A DNA stretch of 43,002 nt from a virus. Under the pieces are notes generated by a model, which saw nothing but the letters and a program-made list of their open reading frames with translations, was not told where the DNA came from and ran no database searches. The stretch spans positions 1 through 43,002 of the IMG/VR virus record IMGVR_UViG_3300021961_000197. One strand, written 5' to 3'. Both the position numbers and the translations under genes were made by a program. This document shows, in pieces, positions 8,856 to 17,337 of this stretch. Numbering within the stretch: position 1 is the first letter of the stretch; the number at the start of each line of letters is the position of its first letter.

Positions 8856-9485
8856 TTATCCTCCGATAGGCGTGTACTGCCGGCCGCCGATAGTGCCACC
8901 AAATTGAGCATCGACTGCGGCCAGGTGGTGAGTTTCAACCAGTCCCTCTAGTTTCATAGCGCACCGGTCTGCTTGTTCCGGATCCCGGAGGTACTCCCAC
9001 GCTTCAACAAGCGCGCCGTACAGGTAAATATCCGGGCGGGTACTAAGGAGCCAGTTATCGGTATTTGAATTAGATAGACTCGACAGCGTCTGCCAGTACG
9101 TCATTTTGGTAGAATAAGTCGCGTCTGGTTCTGGAGCAAAGCGAACAATACCGTTGGTGATAGCGGCAAACTCTGGTACACCCCGGTCGCCGTAAGCGGC
9201 CTTAAGTTTACCGATTTGATCCGCGCCAACGATAGTAATAGGCCCGAAATACGTAGGACCGTCATGGTACCACGATTCTAGCGAGTATAGATCAGAAGGA
9301 AGTAGCAGGCCGTCCGACGAAACGTTTACAGCCCCGCGGTTTGTTAGGCGGCGAAGACGAAAGTCGTCCTTAGCTCTCGCTTCAAACTGCTGAATAAAAT
9401 TAGGAATAACGTTCGTCAAATCAGAGCGGTTAAGAGTATCCGCTATGTGGCTCTTAAGAGAGCTGTAATCAGTTACTAGAGCCAT
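8856..9485 (-). CDS. Head-tail adaptor protein (phage SU10 adaptor type)
   Basis: 209 aa, ATG at 9485; the first 17 nt overlap the end of the glycosyltransferase gene. The N-terminus (DYSSLKSHIADTLNRSDLTN, then IPNFIQQFEARAKDDFRLR) matches the start of the SU10-type adaptor family, which extends the portal and docks the tail. The length of about 200 aa is normal for the family. Genes for portal, capsid and this adaptor all fit the same SU10-like short-tailed morphology. Confidence 0.75.
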   Translation of the reverse strand: MALVTDYSSLKSHIADTLNRSDLTNVIPNFIQQFEARAKDDFRLRRLTNRGAVNVSSDGLLLPSDLYSLESWYHDGPTYFGPITIVGADQIGKLKAAYGDRGVPEFAAITNGIVRFAPEPDATYSTKMTYWQTLSSLSNSNTDNWLLSTRPDIYLYGALVEAWEYLRDPEQADRCAMKLEGLVETHHLAAVDAQFGGTIGGRQYTPIGG

Positions 9486-10215
9486 TACCGGTTCCTTGCT
9501 GTGCTTCGGCCGGTTCGGTTTCTGTATCCCGAACCGATTCTGTAGTTAGTGGGTGATAAAACTTGTATTCAAACCCACCGATATGCGAAACATGTTTCGT
9601 TAAATCGTGGTCTACAAAAACTCGTTCGTTTAGATGTTCTTTTACCATTTTAAGGCAAAAATAAACATCTTCTCCGATTTCGTGACCGAAACGAGTTTTC
9701 TCGAACCAGAACCACGGAGTATAATTGGGGTCAGGAAGGTCTCGAAGTGCGGCTGCCTCCATCATGAACACACCAAACCCAAGGGCGTCTACTTCTTCAA
9801 GACCAGTTGAATCGTCGTTTGTTTTTAGGCGTTCGCCGTCCCAGGGGTCATCGCCAAGCGGGATATGTTTAATCCCTACGAACTCAGGCGGCATACGACC
9901 AGTGGAGTAGTTACACCCAACAAACGAAACCTGGCGCTGTAGGAGCCGAATAGCGGCGTCCTGCGGGAAACGCATGTCAGAGTCTAGCCACAAAATATGC
10001 GTAGCGGGGCCGGAAAGCGCGTCCTGTAGCAGCTCAGTACGGGACTTGTGGATGTAGGTCCCGATGTTCATATGGAGCCCGATACTGCAATTTTCTGGCA
10101 TAACGGCTGTAGTAAAAGCCATCATCTGCGCCATATCGTAAGCAAACAACGCATCGACTTTAAAGTGTGTCGGGACGCAGATTGCGATATGAATGGGCGA
10201 GCCTGGGTCTCTCAT
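9469..10215 (-). CDS. Glycosyltransferase, GT-A fold, in the structural operon
   Basis: 248 aa, ATG at 10215. The N-terminal Rossmann-like start (HIAICVPTHFKVDALFAYDM) is followed by a DxD metal/nucleotide-sugar motif in ILWLDSDMRFP (D78, D80), and by ALGFGVFMMEAAAL and a downstream acidic segment (HEIGEDVYFCLKM), as in GT-A fold glycosyltransferases. It would transfer a sugar from a nucleotide-sugar donor to a protein or glycan acceptor. Position between the capsid and adaptor genes suggests modification of virion proteins or late modification of the cell surface. The C-terminal tail is Gln/Glu/Gly-rich and probably disordered. Confidence 0.7.
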   Translation of the reverse strand: MRDPGSPIHIAICVPTHFKVDALFAYDMAQMMAFTTAVMPENCSIGLHMNIGTYIHKSRTELLQDALSGPATHILWLDSDMRFPQDAAIRLLQRQVSFVGCNYSTGRMPPEFVGIKHIPLGDDPWDGERLKTNDDSTGLEEVDALGFGVFMMEAAALRDLPDPNYTPWFWFEKTRFGHEIGEDVYFCLKMVKEHLNERVFVDHDLTKHVSHIGGFEYKFYHPLTTESVRDTETEPAEAQQGTGNGSSN

Positions 10216-10523
10216 CGGGAAAGTTTCCCGGGGCGAGTCCGGAACATCCAGTTATCCCGGTCGTCAAGCCACTTTCTCAAACGCTTTTCGTCGTTCGCAA
10301 TTCCCTGCGGCACGAGATAATCGTACCAAACTGATACGGGAATTTCAGCGTACTGCGCCCATTCACCGTGACGGGCGTGTTCGTCGATTAGCGCCATTCG
10401 AGCTTTATTTCGCTCGACAATGTCGGTCACATCCTGCTTTGACTCGATAATATACTCATCACCGCTAGAGGTGATGTGCATATTTGTGACCTTCTTTGTA
10501 ATCGGGTTAGCTGTAATTCTCAT
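10212..10523 (-). CDS. Conserved-looking hypothetical protein, 103 aa
   Basis: ATG at 10523; the stop overlaps the glycosyltransferase start by 4 nt (ATGA). The N-terminal third is beta-like (RITANPITKKVTNMHITSSG) and the rest helical and charged, with a WYDYLVPQGI...RLRKWLDDRDNW segment. I do not recognise a family. It is the first gene after the terminator that follows the capsid gene. A hairpin (10531-10565) overlaps its leader and may limit translation. Confidence 0.55.
   Translation of the reverse strand: MRITANPITKKVTNMHITSSGDEYIIESKQDVTDIVERNKARMALIDEHARHGEWAQYAEIPVSVWYDYLVPQGIANDEKRLRKWLDDRDNWMFRTRPGKLSR
10216..10230. repeat. Perfect 7+1+7 inverted repeat before the glycosyltransferase start
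   Basis: CGGGAAA-G-TTTCCCG ends directly upstream of the ATG at 10215, inside the last codons of the preceding gene. In RNA it would be hard to close with a 1-nt loop, so a protein-binding dyad or chance are both possible. Confidence 0.4.
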
Positions 10524-10530
10524 GTGGTGC

Positions 10531-10565
10531 CTACCCCAGTGCGAAGTTAAAATGTGGTGGGGTAG
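10531..10565 (-). other. Hairpin in the leader of the 103-aa gene
   Basis: Arms 10531-10538 and 10558-10565 are perfectly complementary (CTACCCCA / TGGGGTAG) with a 19-nt loop. The structure ends 7 nt before the ATG at 10523, so it would cover the ribosome-binding region. There is no T-run, hence it is not a terminator. Confidence 0.4.
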
Positions 10566-10575
10566 AAAAGACGAC

Positions 10576-10598
10576 GGGGCCTACCGCACACAGGCCCC
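10576..10598 (-). terminator. Second GC-rich hairpin after the capsid gene, weak terminator
   Basis: Stem GGGGCCT/AGGCCCC (10576-10582 with 10592-10598), 9-nt loop. On the minus strand it is followed within a few bases by TCTTTTC, a poor T-run. It lies 54 nt beyond the stronger terminator and may back it up. Confidence 0.4.
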
Positions 10599-10640
10599 AC
10601 ACAAGCCCATAGGACCCCGCCGCCTTTCCACCCCTAGGTT

Positions 10641-10684
10641 AAAAAGACCGCGGGGCCTAGTAACAAGCGACGTTACTAGGCCCC
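10641..10684 (-). terminator. Rho-independent terminator downstream of the major capsid gene
   Basis: A perfect 13-bp stem (10672-10684 with 10652-10664; GGGGCCTAGTAAC / GTTACTAGGCCCC), 7-nt loop, starts 7 nt after the capsid stop. On the minus strand it is followed by GCGGTCTTTTT (T-run at 10645-10641). It probably lowers expression of everything downstream relative to the capsid gene, a common way to set capsid copy number. Confidence 0.85.
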
Positions 10685-10690
10685 TGACGA

Positions 10691-11671
10691 TCAGCTGGTG
10701 GTGAGGTCGAAAGCACCGCCCAGCGCCGCTTCCTGCTTCACGACGAGGGTGACTTCCTGCACCATCATACGCTTCTCAGCGTCACCGGTCTTCGCCAGCT
10801 TGATCTGACGCAGGTCCCGGAGGTACCGCAGCTCAACGTACTCCCAGTCGATGAACCACGCATCCCGCTCACGCTGGAAACGGTTCGGGACAACCCGGAG
10901 CACACCGAAATCGTGAACGTAGACATCAATCGACGCGATAGCCGCCATGGGCTTGGCCGCGACGTTCGACATGTCGTAGTTCCGGGTAGCAATACCGGAG
11001 AAATCCGTCGAAACCCGCTGCTTGTTAACCGGGCCAACCATCAGCGTGCTGAAGTTAGCGCCGTTCGTCCAGCCGGACTGAATGACCGACTTGGCGATGG
11101 TCTCGGTGAAAGCACGCAGCGTGCCGCCGTCAGTACGCGCAGCGCCAGGCACGCCCGACGTATACGTCGGGTCAGCACCGTCAACGGCGTAGAAGTCCGT
11201 GTTGGTCTTCAGCCACGCGTTAAGGCCAGCGAGCGTACGCGCCGCGCCGGCGGAACCGGCGGCGCCGCCCTGGGCCCGGAGACACACGGTCTCGAGATCG
11301 CGCTTGAGCTCCGCGCCGCGCTTGGCGAGCTGGTACGCAAGCTCACTGCGGCGTCCGGCCTTGTCTACCTCTTCGAGGGTATCAGACAGGACCAGCGTCT
11401 TCCGCATGATCTGGGTGTAGTTACCCACGCGGGTCGTCGCAGCGGGCGTGCTGAACGAAGCGTCGTCGCCTTCGAGCTGGGCATTAGACCCGTCCGCCGA
11501 GGCGAGCGTATCAGTCTGCCACTCCTCGAGCGTCTGCTTGGCGTTCGGGCCACGGCCAGCGCCGGAAATGAACGGAGTGTCCTCCGGCGAAATATTGTAA
11601 ATACGGTCGTGCAGGCTTTCCCGCAGACCCTTCATGTCGTACCGAGTAGCGGTACCAGAAACAAGTGCCAT
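10691..11671 (-). CDS. Major capsid protein, SU10 / DUF5309 type
   Basis: 326 aa, ATG at 11671 with AAGGA nine nt upstream. It has the family start (YDMKGLRESLHDRIYNISPEDTPF), the conserved EEWQTDTLASAD region, and VGNYTQIMRKTLVLSDTLE, all features of the HK97-fold SU10-like major capsid family. Length is normal. It follows the scaffold gene by 27 nt and is followed by a strong terminator, fitting its expected role as the most abundant virion protein. Confidence 0.9.
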   Translation of the reverse strand: MALVSGTATRYDMKGLRESLHDRIYNISPEDTPFISGAGRGPNAKQTLEEWQTDTLASADGSNAQLEGDDASFSTPAATTRVGNYTQIMRKTLVLSDTLEEVDKAGRRSELAYQLAKRGAELKRDLETVCLRAQGGAAGSAGAARTLAGLNAWLKTNTDFYAVDGADPTYTSGVPGAARTDGGTLRAFTETIAKSVIQSGWTNGANFSTLMVGPVNKQRVSTDFSGIATRNYDMSNVAAKPMAAIASIDVYVHDFGVLRVVPNRFQRERDAWFIDWEYVELRYLRDLRQIKLAKTGDAEKRMMVQEVTLVVKQEAALGGAFDLTTS

Positions 11672-11698
11672 TTGTTTTTGTCCTTAGATGTTTGGCTC

Positions 11699-12778
11699 TC
11701 AGAAGTCTTCTTCCGCGAGCGCGAGTTCGATTGCGCGAGCCGCGTCTGTTACGCTGCCCGTTTGTGCCGCTTTTGCTTCGGCCATGCGCCGCTGCTTTTT
11801 CGCGCTTTGCTTACGAGAAGCCTGGCGGTTTGCCGCACCGGGAACAAGCTTTTTAGAGCTTTTCTTCCGTTGCTCGACCTTTTGCTTGCCCGTATCTCGA
11901 GCGCGCTTAAGATCGTGGTTCTCTTTTAGCATTAGGAGAAGTCTAGAATCCGCAAGGTTATCGAGCTCTACGTCCGTAAAACCAAGATCGTTTTTTGCAA
12001 ACTCTCTTAGTTCTAGCAAATCCGTTTGTGCTCTCTTTGTGTCCTGCCACTCCGGGACAGCTACAACCACCTTATTCCACTCTGCGTTAACGTAGTTTTT
12101 AGTGGCTTCAAGCTGCTCTTCAGTCATTTCCGCTTGGACATAACCCTTCGCGGTTCCGACTTCATTGAGCGTCATCTCGAACTCGTTGTACTCCGCCATT
12201 TGAGCGGCGTACTCCCCCGGATTACTCTTTCTAAGAGTGGCGTCCGGCTTCTTGGGCCCGAGCTCCCGGAGCGTTGCTTCTAGCTTTTCCAATCCAGCAG
12301 CATACGCATCGCGTTTGCTACGAGTTTCTTCCAGCATCTGCGAGTGTTCCGCAGCATCGCGCTGGCGTTTTCTCGTATAGTCTTCCGTACGGCTGTACCC
12401 CGCTCGCAGCTCGTCAAGGCTTACCTGCGCCTTCTCGCCACCCGGTAGAGTGACTTCGTACAGGGCCTCTTCGTTACTGTCCGCTTCGTCTCCGTCTTCA
12501 GACTCGTCCTCGTCGCTATCGTCTTCGGGCTCATCATCTCCGCCCTCGTCGTCAAGCTCCTCGGACTCCCCGTCGTCTTCAGACTCCTCGTCATCGTCGT
12601 CGGGTGCGGCCTCTTCGCCGTCGCTTATTGGTTCCTCGGAGAATTCATCTTCCGAGCCAAGCATCTCGAACAGGCCATCTGCCGCTTCTTTGGGTGAGAC
12701 TCCATCATCGGGCAAAAGCCCTGCGGGTATATCTCCCCTGGACGCGGGTACTTCAATTGACTGTGTGGTTTTCGCCAT
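11699..12778 (-). CDS. Capsid scaffolding protein
   Basis: 359 aa, ATG at 12778 with TGGAG upstream. Residues about 40-105 are an extreme acidic run (DDDDEESEDDGESEELDD and more). The centre is long helical coiled coil (about 125-310), and the C-terminus is strongly basic (RKKSSKK, SRKQSAKKQRRM). This acidic-helical-basic layout is typical of scaffolding proteins, whose basic end binds the capsid protein. Position directly before the major capsid gene agrees. It should be absent from mature virions. Confidence 0.8.
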   Translation of the reverse strand: MAKTTQSIEVPASRGDIPAGLLPDDGVSPKEAADGLFEMLGSEDEFSEEPISDGEEAAPDDDDEESEDDGESEELDDEGGDDEPEDDSDEDESEDGDEADSNEEALYEVTLPGGEKAQVSLDELRAGYSRTEDYTRKRQRDAAEHSQMLEETRSKRDAYAAGLEKLEATLRELGPKKPDATLRKSNPGEYAAQMAEYNEFEMTLNEVGTAKGYVQAEMTEEQLEATKNYVNAEWNKVVVAVPEWQDTKRAQTDLLELREFAKNDLGFTDVELDNLADSRLLLMLKENHDLKRARDTGKQKVEQRKKSSKKLVPGAANRQASRKQSAKKQRRMAEAKAAQTGSVTDAARAIELALAEEDF

Positions 12779-12820
12779 GTGTGACTCCAGTGTAAAAGGG
12801 AGGGCCCCTTCGGACTATGC

Positions 12821-13108
12821 TTACTCCAACAAACCTGTGTTTGATTCGTTGATTCTGCGTATAGCTTCCCGAGCGACAGCTCCCTCGCTATCAATGTCCC
12901 GGAACGCTTCCATAAGACGTTCCAGCGCCCGCAGCTCCGCGTGCAGGTCTTCTCGCTCTTTCGGTGTAGCGGCTACCGCCCACCCATCGAAAAGGCGCGC
13001 TCTTACTAGCGTTAAACTCGTCTGAAAAGATTCAGTTTTGAGAATACGCTCCATTTCTTCGCCAAGACGCGCGAGCTCAGTAAGCTCCCGTTGTGTGGTG
13101 TCTTGCAT
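12821..13108 (-). CDS. Small helical protein between portal and scaffold
   Basis: 95 aa, ATG at 13108, two nt after the portal stop. It is almost entirely charged helix (REDLHAELRALERLMEAFRD), likely a coiled coil. No family recognised. Position suggests a minor assembly or head protein. Confidence 0.6.
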   Translation of the reverse strand: MQDTTQRELTELARLGEEMERILKTESFQTSLTLVRARLFDGWAVAATPKEREDLHAELRALERLMEAFRDIDSEGAVAREAIRRINESNTGLLE

Positions 13109-13110
13109 GA

Positions 13111-15237
13111 TTAATTGTCACTTTTAATAGACGCGACTTTTTGCTTCAACTCGTTATCAACAATTTTTGCTTGGTATTGGAGCTCGATTTCGTACTCCCG
13201 GAGAGCAAACTCGCGCGCGGCCTTGTCTCTCTCGCGCTCGTCCTTCAAGCGAATTTCAAGTTCCTTAAGCTCCTGCTCGCGCTGCTTCATGGCGATATCG
13301 GCCTGGATTTTCAGCTCCTCTACATCAACCACGCGCTGGGCCGGGTCCTTTTCGGCGTTCTTAGCGGCTTCCGCTTGCTGCTGCTCAAACTGGGCCTGCT
13401 CCTGCGCGCCCCACGGCCTCCAGAAAGCGTCGGTGTCTTTGTAGCCCATTAGGTCAGCGATCTTACCGTAGGTCGCCCGTAGTTCCGCGAAAGAAACAAT
13501 AGGCGAGCCGGCCATCAGGTGCTCCTTTTGCTCCGTAGCGAGAGTAAAAAGATTCTGTAGGCGCGACGTTACAGACCCCGTGCCGAGACCGACGTTGATC
13601 GTGACGTCCATGTCCGATTCCCAGTACGCTGGGTTGACGGACACGTACTTTCCGCGGAGCTTTACGTACCGCTCACGCTTCTGGTGCTTTACAAGGAGCC
13701 GGTAAATACCCCGGAAAAGTTTCTTAAAACCAGTCTCGGCGTAAACACGGGCGAGCATCCGAATCCGCTGCTGGGACTTTGAGAGCGTGCTCGCCACCGC
13801 CTCCGCGGTCGTGGACTGCATGATGTTTGGGTCCATGCCCTCCCGCGGCCCAGCGCGGCCAGTTCTGTCGGCCTTAATCTGGTCGTAATACTGGAGCACA
13901 GGGAGCGTGTCACCGCCAATAAACGTGTGTTTAATTTCCCGGACAGCGTTTACGTCGGAACGGACACGAATCAGACCAGAAATTTCCGGGGAAATGAGGT
14001 CCCGGATATTGACCTGTGCCTGCGACACGATCATCTGGTTTTCAATGCTCTGAGCGAGGCTGTTGAGCTGGCCGCGCTGGATTTGCGACTTAACTCGCTG
14101 GACCTCACGCAGGTAATCAAAATTGCACAGACCCGGGATCGTGTGGGGCTCCGGATCGGGAGTAAACACGGCAATCGGGACCTCGTCTACCAGCTCTCCG
14201 TCGCCGTTAAAAATAGTGTACTGCGGACCGACACACTGGAACATACGGAGCTCCGCAATTCCGTCGTCGTCGGTATCTACGAGCATATAAACTTCAGCAA
14301 ACCGGATCGGCTGCTGGGACTCGTCGTACGTGGCCGCGTCCCGGTCCATGGCGCCGGCCGAGCTACCGTAAAACTGCCGCGCCCACTTCAAAGACTCGGT
14401 AGATGTAGAAGACACCGGGCCCATGTGCTCTTCAATAAAATCCTCGTTAATGCCGAGCGCGATAAGCTCTTCACGCGGCACGTCCCGAACGTGGGCGACC
14501 ATTGGCGCGCGGTCAAAGCTCCTAGCTTCGGGTGTCCATACAATTTCTTCAGGCGGGACAGCCTCGACCCGCACGCACCCGTAGTCCCGGTACTGCACCT
14601 CGATATCATGCAAAATACCCTGGCCGAGACCCGTAGCGCCGCTCTCTGGGTCCTGCTGCTCAACTACGCCAACGTACTGGGCAACGATCTCGTACTCCAC
14701 GCCGAGCTCTTCGAGGTACATCAGCTCGTTTTCGGAGAGGCCGGACATGCTCGAGCCGTGCACGCGCGCGCCCTCTTCCCACATCCACTTAACGTACCCG
14801 AGCCTGCGGACGCCGGCGTCCTTTAGCACCGCGTTAAGAATCAAGAACCCGGGGTTATCTTCGTAGAATACGTAGTTAGCGAAGTCCGTTGCTTGCTCCG
14901 CCTGCTCTACTACGTCAGGCCGGTCCGGCTTGTAAGCGACCACGGAGTCCGAACCCATGAAAATCTCGAGGAGCTCAGGGATCTGGTCGAGTGTCGCGTC
15001 CCGGAGGTCCGTGCTGATTACGTTTGACCGCCCGGAAACGCTTGGTAGGTCATCTGTAGTACGACCGAAATAGTAGTCGGTCGCTTTAGCCATGTCGGGC
15101 TCAATGTTTTCTTCAAAATGAGAAATCGCGTCCTCTACAGAACGAGTAACAAGGCTCTGTAGATCGGTCATGTCTTTTTCCGGAACGGTCGTCGCTTCGT
15201 TCGATCCTAGAAGCACTACATCTTCAATTTCGGCCAT
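13111..15237 (-). CDS. Portal protein, P22-like
   Basis: 708 aa with the chosen ATG at 15237, which overlaps the terminase stop as TGATG; a longer frame from 15276 would run 39 nt into the terminase gene. Typical portal features include SRSNVISTDLRDA-like N-terminal segments (about 80-95), QATDFANYVFYEDN, and EVQRVKSQIQRGQLN in the stem region. A long charged C-terminal coiled coil (EELKIQADIAMKQREQELKE onwards, about 635-700) may form the barrel. The size of about 700 aa matches P22-like portals. It forms the dodecameric DNA channel at the capsid vertex and docks the terminase and the adaptor. Confidence 0.85.
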   Translation of the reverse strand: MAEIEDVVLLGSNEATTVPEKDMTDLQSLVTRSVEDAISHFEENIEPDMAKATDYYFGRTTDDLPSVSGRSNVISTDLRDATLDQIPELLEIFMGSDSVVAYKPDRPDVVEQAEQATDFANYVFYEDNPGFLILNAVLKDAGVRRLGYVKWMWEEGARVHGSSMSGLSENELMYLEELGVEYEIVAQYVGVVEQQDPESGATGLGQGILHDIEVQYRDYGCVRVEAVPPEEIVWTPEARSFDRAPMVAHVRDVPREELIALGINEDFIEEHMGPVSSTSTESLKWARQFYGSSAGAMDRDAATYDESQQPIRFAEVYMLVDTDDDGIAELRMFQCVGPQYTIFNGDGELVDEVPIAVFTPDPEPHTIPGLCNFDYLREVQRVKSQIQRGQLNSLAQSIENQMIVSQAQVNIRDLISPEISGLIRVRSDVNAVREIKHTFIGGDTLPVLQYYDQIKADRTGRAGPREGMDPNIMQSTTAEAVASTLSKSQQRIRMLARVYAETGFKKLFRGIYRLLVKHQKRERYVKLRGKYVSVNPAYWESDMDVTINVGLGTGSVTSRLQNLFTLATEQKEHLMAGSPIVSFAELRATYGKIADLMGYKDTDAFWRPWGAQEQAQFEQQQAEAAKNAEKDPAQRVVDVEELKIQADIAMKQREQELKELEIRLKDERERDKAAREFALREYEIELQYQAKIVDNELKQKVASIKSDN

Positions 15238-16709
15238 CAGACCATCATCCTGTGTCGGGAAATCGGCTGGTTCCATCCGTGCTGGCCCCAGCCGTCGTTA
15301 CTGCCATGAATTAGTGTCGCCGGTTCGCCGGCGAAGGTTAAAACAAACGCGTCCGCCAGGTCGGGGCTTTTGTAGCCCCGCTTTTTTAGGTCTCGCTTAG
15401 ATTCTGCGAGGTATTTACCCCCGGACGTAACGTCGTATTTCAGTGTCGTTAGTTCGGCCGCCAACCGGTCATGAACACAAGTCTGTCTGTCCCTGCAAGT
15501 GCCGTCGCAAACAGGGAGCTTGTGGTCCCGGCTCTCGAGCCACTGGCGGGCGGTAAACCAGAGCTCCGTTCGGAGATTCCGGTAGGTTTCACTAAACATA
15601 GAGGTCTCAGAGACGTTGACACCACGGACTGGTAGACCAAGCTCGTGCAAACGGTCTACAACAGCAGCGCCCATGCCGATTACGTCTACCAGAATCTCGG
15701 ACGGCCGTTCGCTCGCGGGGGTGTCTTTCCACATACGGTGGATGCGGTTCGAGGTCCCCATAGTGTCGAGCTGGTCCCAGACCGTAATATCCGGGAGCAC
15801 GGCTATGTTGTTGCGCTTTACTACGACCGTGCTGTCGTCGCCAAACCGCGCGACGTCTACCGCCCAGACCGTGTTAAGGTGTTTAGGTACAACGATATCG
15901 CGCGTCCTGGCGCTCTCTACCAGCTCAAACGGGATAAGCGCGTCGAGGTCGCTGCGCGGGAACTCCCCGAGACACCGGACCCGGAACGTGTTTGAATCGC
16001 GGCCGTACCTGCGGGCCATTTCCTCTACAAACTCGTCCGAAACACGGGTCGAGTCTTCGTGGGAAATCTTAATCGTAAACCACGCGTCTTTTTCGCGGTT
16101 ATGGGTGTCGAAAAAGAAACCGGACGTACGGGTGGGGTTGGACAGCAAAATAGTCTGGCAGTTGTGGCCGGACATGGAGCCACCAGCGGACTCGAAGATC
16201 TTTTCGTGTACACCCGAGGCCTCGTCTACGAGCAGAACGACCCACCCTTCGTCCTCGTGGATACCCTGGAGCGCCTCCGGGTTTTCAGGGCGTGCCGTAC
16301 GCGCCTCAAAGTACGCGCGCTTTGCTGCGGCCTTTAGCTCCACGCTCATAGACTTGACTTCGAGCAGGTTCTGGAGCTCCGGGGGGAGTTTTGTGACCCA
16401 CTTGACGATCTCCGACATAAGAGCGCCCTCGAGCTGCCCTCTCGAGGGGGCGGTAGCTACAGCCCGGAGCGGAAATCTGAAAATCAAGCTGTAAACCAGG
16501 CAAATTGCGGCTGCCGCGGTCTTACCAGGGCCGTGGCACGCGGCTACAGATATCTTTCTGGTACCTTCCCCAAAATTATACAGAAAATCAATCTGCCACT
16601 TGTCCATGTTGACGCCAAGGATTTCGTGGGAGAACAAAAGCACGCCCAGGCCCCCGGTGTGGGAGCCGTACCGTTCAATAAACGGAATAAGCGGGTTTTC
16701 GCGTGCCAT
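15237..16709 (-). CDS. Terminase large subunit
   Basis: 490 aa, ATG at 16709. ATPase: Walker A in AACHGPGKTAAAA (about 56-68), Walker B VVLLVDEAS (about 157-165), and a coupling segment TILLSNPTRTSG. Nuclease: WAVDVARFGDD (D285), VDVIGMGAAV (D342), and C-terminal SPDLADAFVLTF, the three acidic positions of the RNase H-like nuclease. A CxGTCRDRQTC segment near residue 425 is unusual and could bind metal. It packages DNA into the prohead through the portal encoded next. Confidence 0.92.
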   Translation of the reverse strand: MARENPLIPFIERYGSHTGGLGVLLFSHEILGVNMDKWQIDFLYNFGEGTRKISVAACHGPGKTAAAAICLVYSLIFRFPLRAVATAPSRGQLEGALMSEIVKWVTKLPPELQNLLEVKSMSVELKAAAKRAYFEARTARPENPEALQGIHEDEGWVVLLVDEASGVHEKIFESAGGSMSGHNCQTILLSNPTRTSGFFFDTHNREKDAWFTIKISHEDSTRVSDEFVEEMARRYGRDSNTFRVRCLGEFPRSDLDALIPFELVESARTRDIVVPKHLNTVWAVDVARFGDDSTVVVKRNNIAVLPDITVWDQLDTMGTSNRIHRMWKDTPASERPSEILVDVIGMGAAVVDRLHELGLPVRGVNVSETSMFSETYRNLRTELWFTARQWLESRDHKLPVCDGTCRDRQTCVHDRLAAELTTLKYDVTSGGKYLAESKRDLKKRGYKSPDLADAFVLTFAGEPATLIHGSNDGWGQHGWNQPISRHRMMV

Positions 16710-16712
16710 AGG

Positions 16713-16949
16713 CTAAAGCCGGGCTGCGTTGGCCGCCGCAACGATTAAATACACAAGCCCGGCGGCCGTAACTGAGAGCGCGCCCGCTACCACGTACGCG
16801 CGCGTCTCTTGGTCGTACTTTGCACGGGCGGCGATAGTAGTGCGCTCTTCGTTTTGCACATTTTTCCACCAACCGTGAAAAATAAAAGTCGCCCCTACGC
16901 CTGTAACGGCGGTGGCGATATACAAAACAGAAAAAAGTGAAATTTCCAT
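16713..16949 (-). CDS. Small protein with two membrane segments
   Basis: 78 aa, ATG at 16949, ending 3 nt before the large terminase start. Hydrophobic segments are at about residues 5-25 and 52-74, separated by a charged, helical loop (KNVQNEERTTIAARAKYDQ). No family recognised. Two-helix membrane proteins next to terminase genes are sometimes holin-like, but a better holin exists at 7215-7628. Confidence 0.55.
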   Translation of the reverse strand: MEISLFSVLYIATAVTGVGATFIFHGWWKNVQNEERTTIAARAKYDQETRAYVVAGALSVTAAGLVYLIVAAANAARL

Positions 16950-17337
16950 GCGTCAGCTATGTCCGTTGTGGCAATGTGAATTTTTAGCTGGGTCCCAAAA
17001 ATTTTAAACGGGACTCCAGGCACAGTGCACCCGGCGTCTGCCACCCCCCGGGGGGTCCCTCGAGGCCGGGGGGCCTGCGGACTTCGCCCTGCCGCAGTGG
17101 CACTCTGCCACGGTGGCATAGTGGCACAGGGGCCGCCCGGGCCACCGTCGCCCGCAGTCTATGCGCCACGGTGCCGCATTGGCCGGGCGCGGTCCCGCAG
17201 CTTATGTGCCACCGTGGCACTGTGGCCCCACAGCCCGCAGCTTATGTGCCACCGTGGCACTGTGGCACTGTGGCACTCGAGGCGTCACGCGCACGACCAA
17301 GGTGCACAGTGGGCAAAGCGGCCGGTTTTCGGCGAGG
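16950..17337. other. Gene-free region between small and large terminase genes, repeat-rich
   Basis: 388 bp with no convincing gene on either strand; the open frames seen are low-complexity shadows. It holds the GTGGCAC dyads and direct repeats at 17097-17277 and a very GC-rich stretch with CCCCGGGGGG near 17045-17055. Position beside the small terminase gene makes it a candidate packaging (pac/cos) or regulatory region. Confidence 0.5.
17097..17277. repeat. Cluster of GTGGCAC / GTGCCAC dyads and tandem repeats
   Basis: The 15-bp dyad GTGCCAC-C-GTGGCAC occurs at 17206-17220 and 17246-17260, inside a 33-bp direct repeat (17193-17225 and 17233-17265). A related dyad TGCCACGGTGGCA is at 17106-17118, single GTGGCAC copies are at 17097 and 17121, and three head-to-tail GTGGCACT copies run 17254-17277. 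A degenerate third copy of the direct repeat begins near 17151. Likely a binding array for a phage protein. Confidence 0.75.

Noticed and set aside
10913-11929. 338-residue plus-strand open frame
   Set aside because: It is the shadow of the capsid and scaffold genes; composition is Arg/Val-rich and there is no ribosome-binding site.
13927-14826. 299-residue plus-strand open frame over the portal gene
   Set aside because: Shadow frame produced by GC-rich codon bias; the minus strand holds a clear portal protein.
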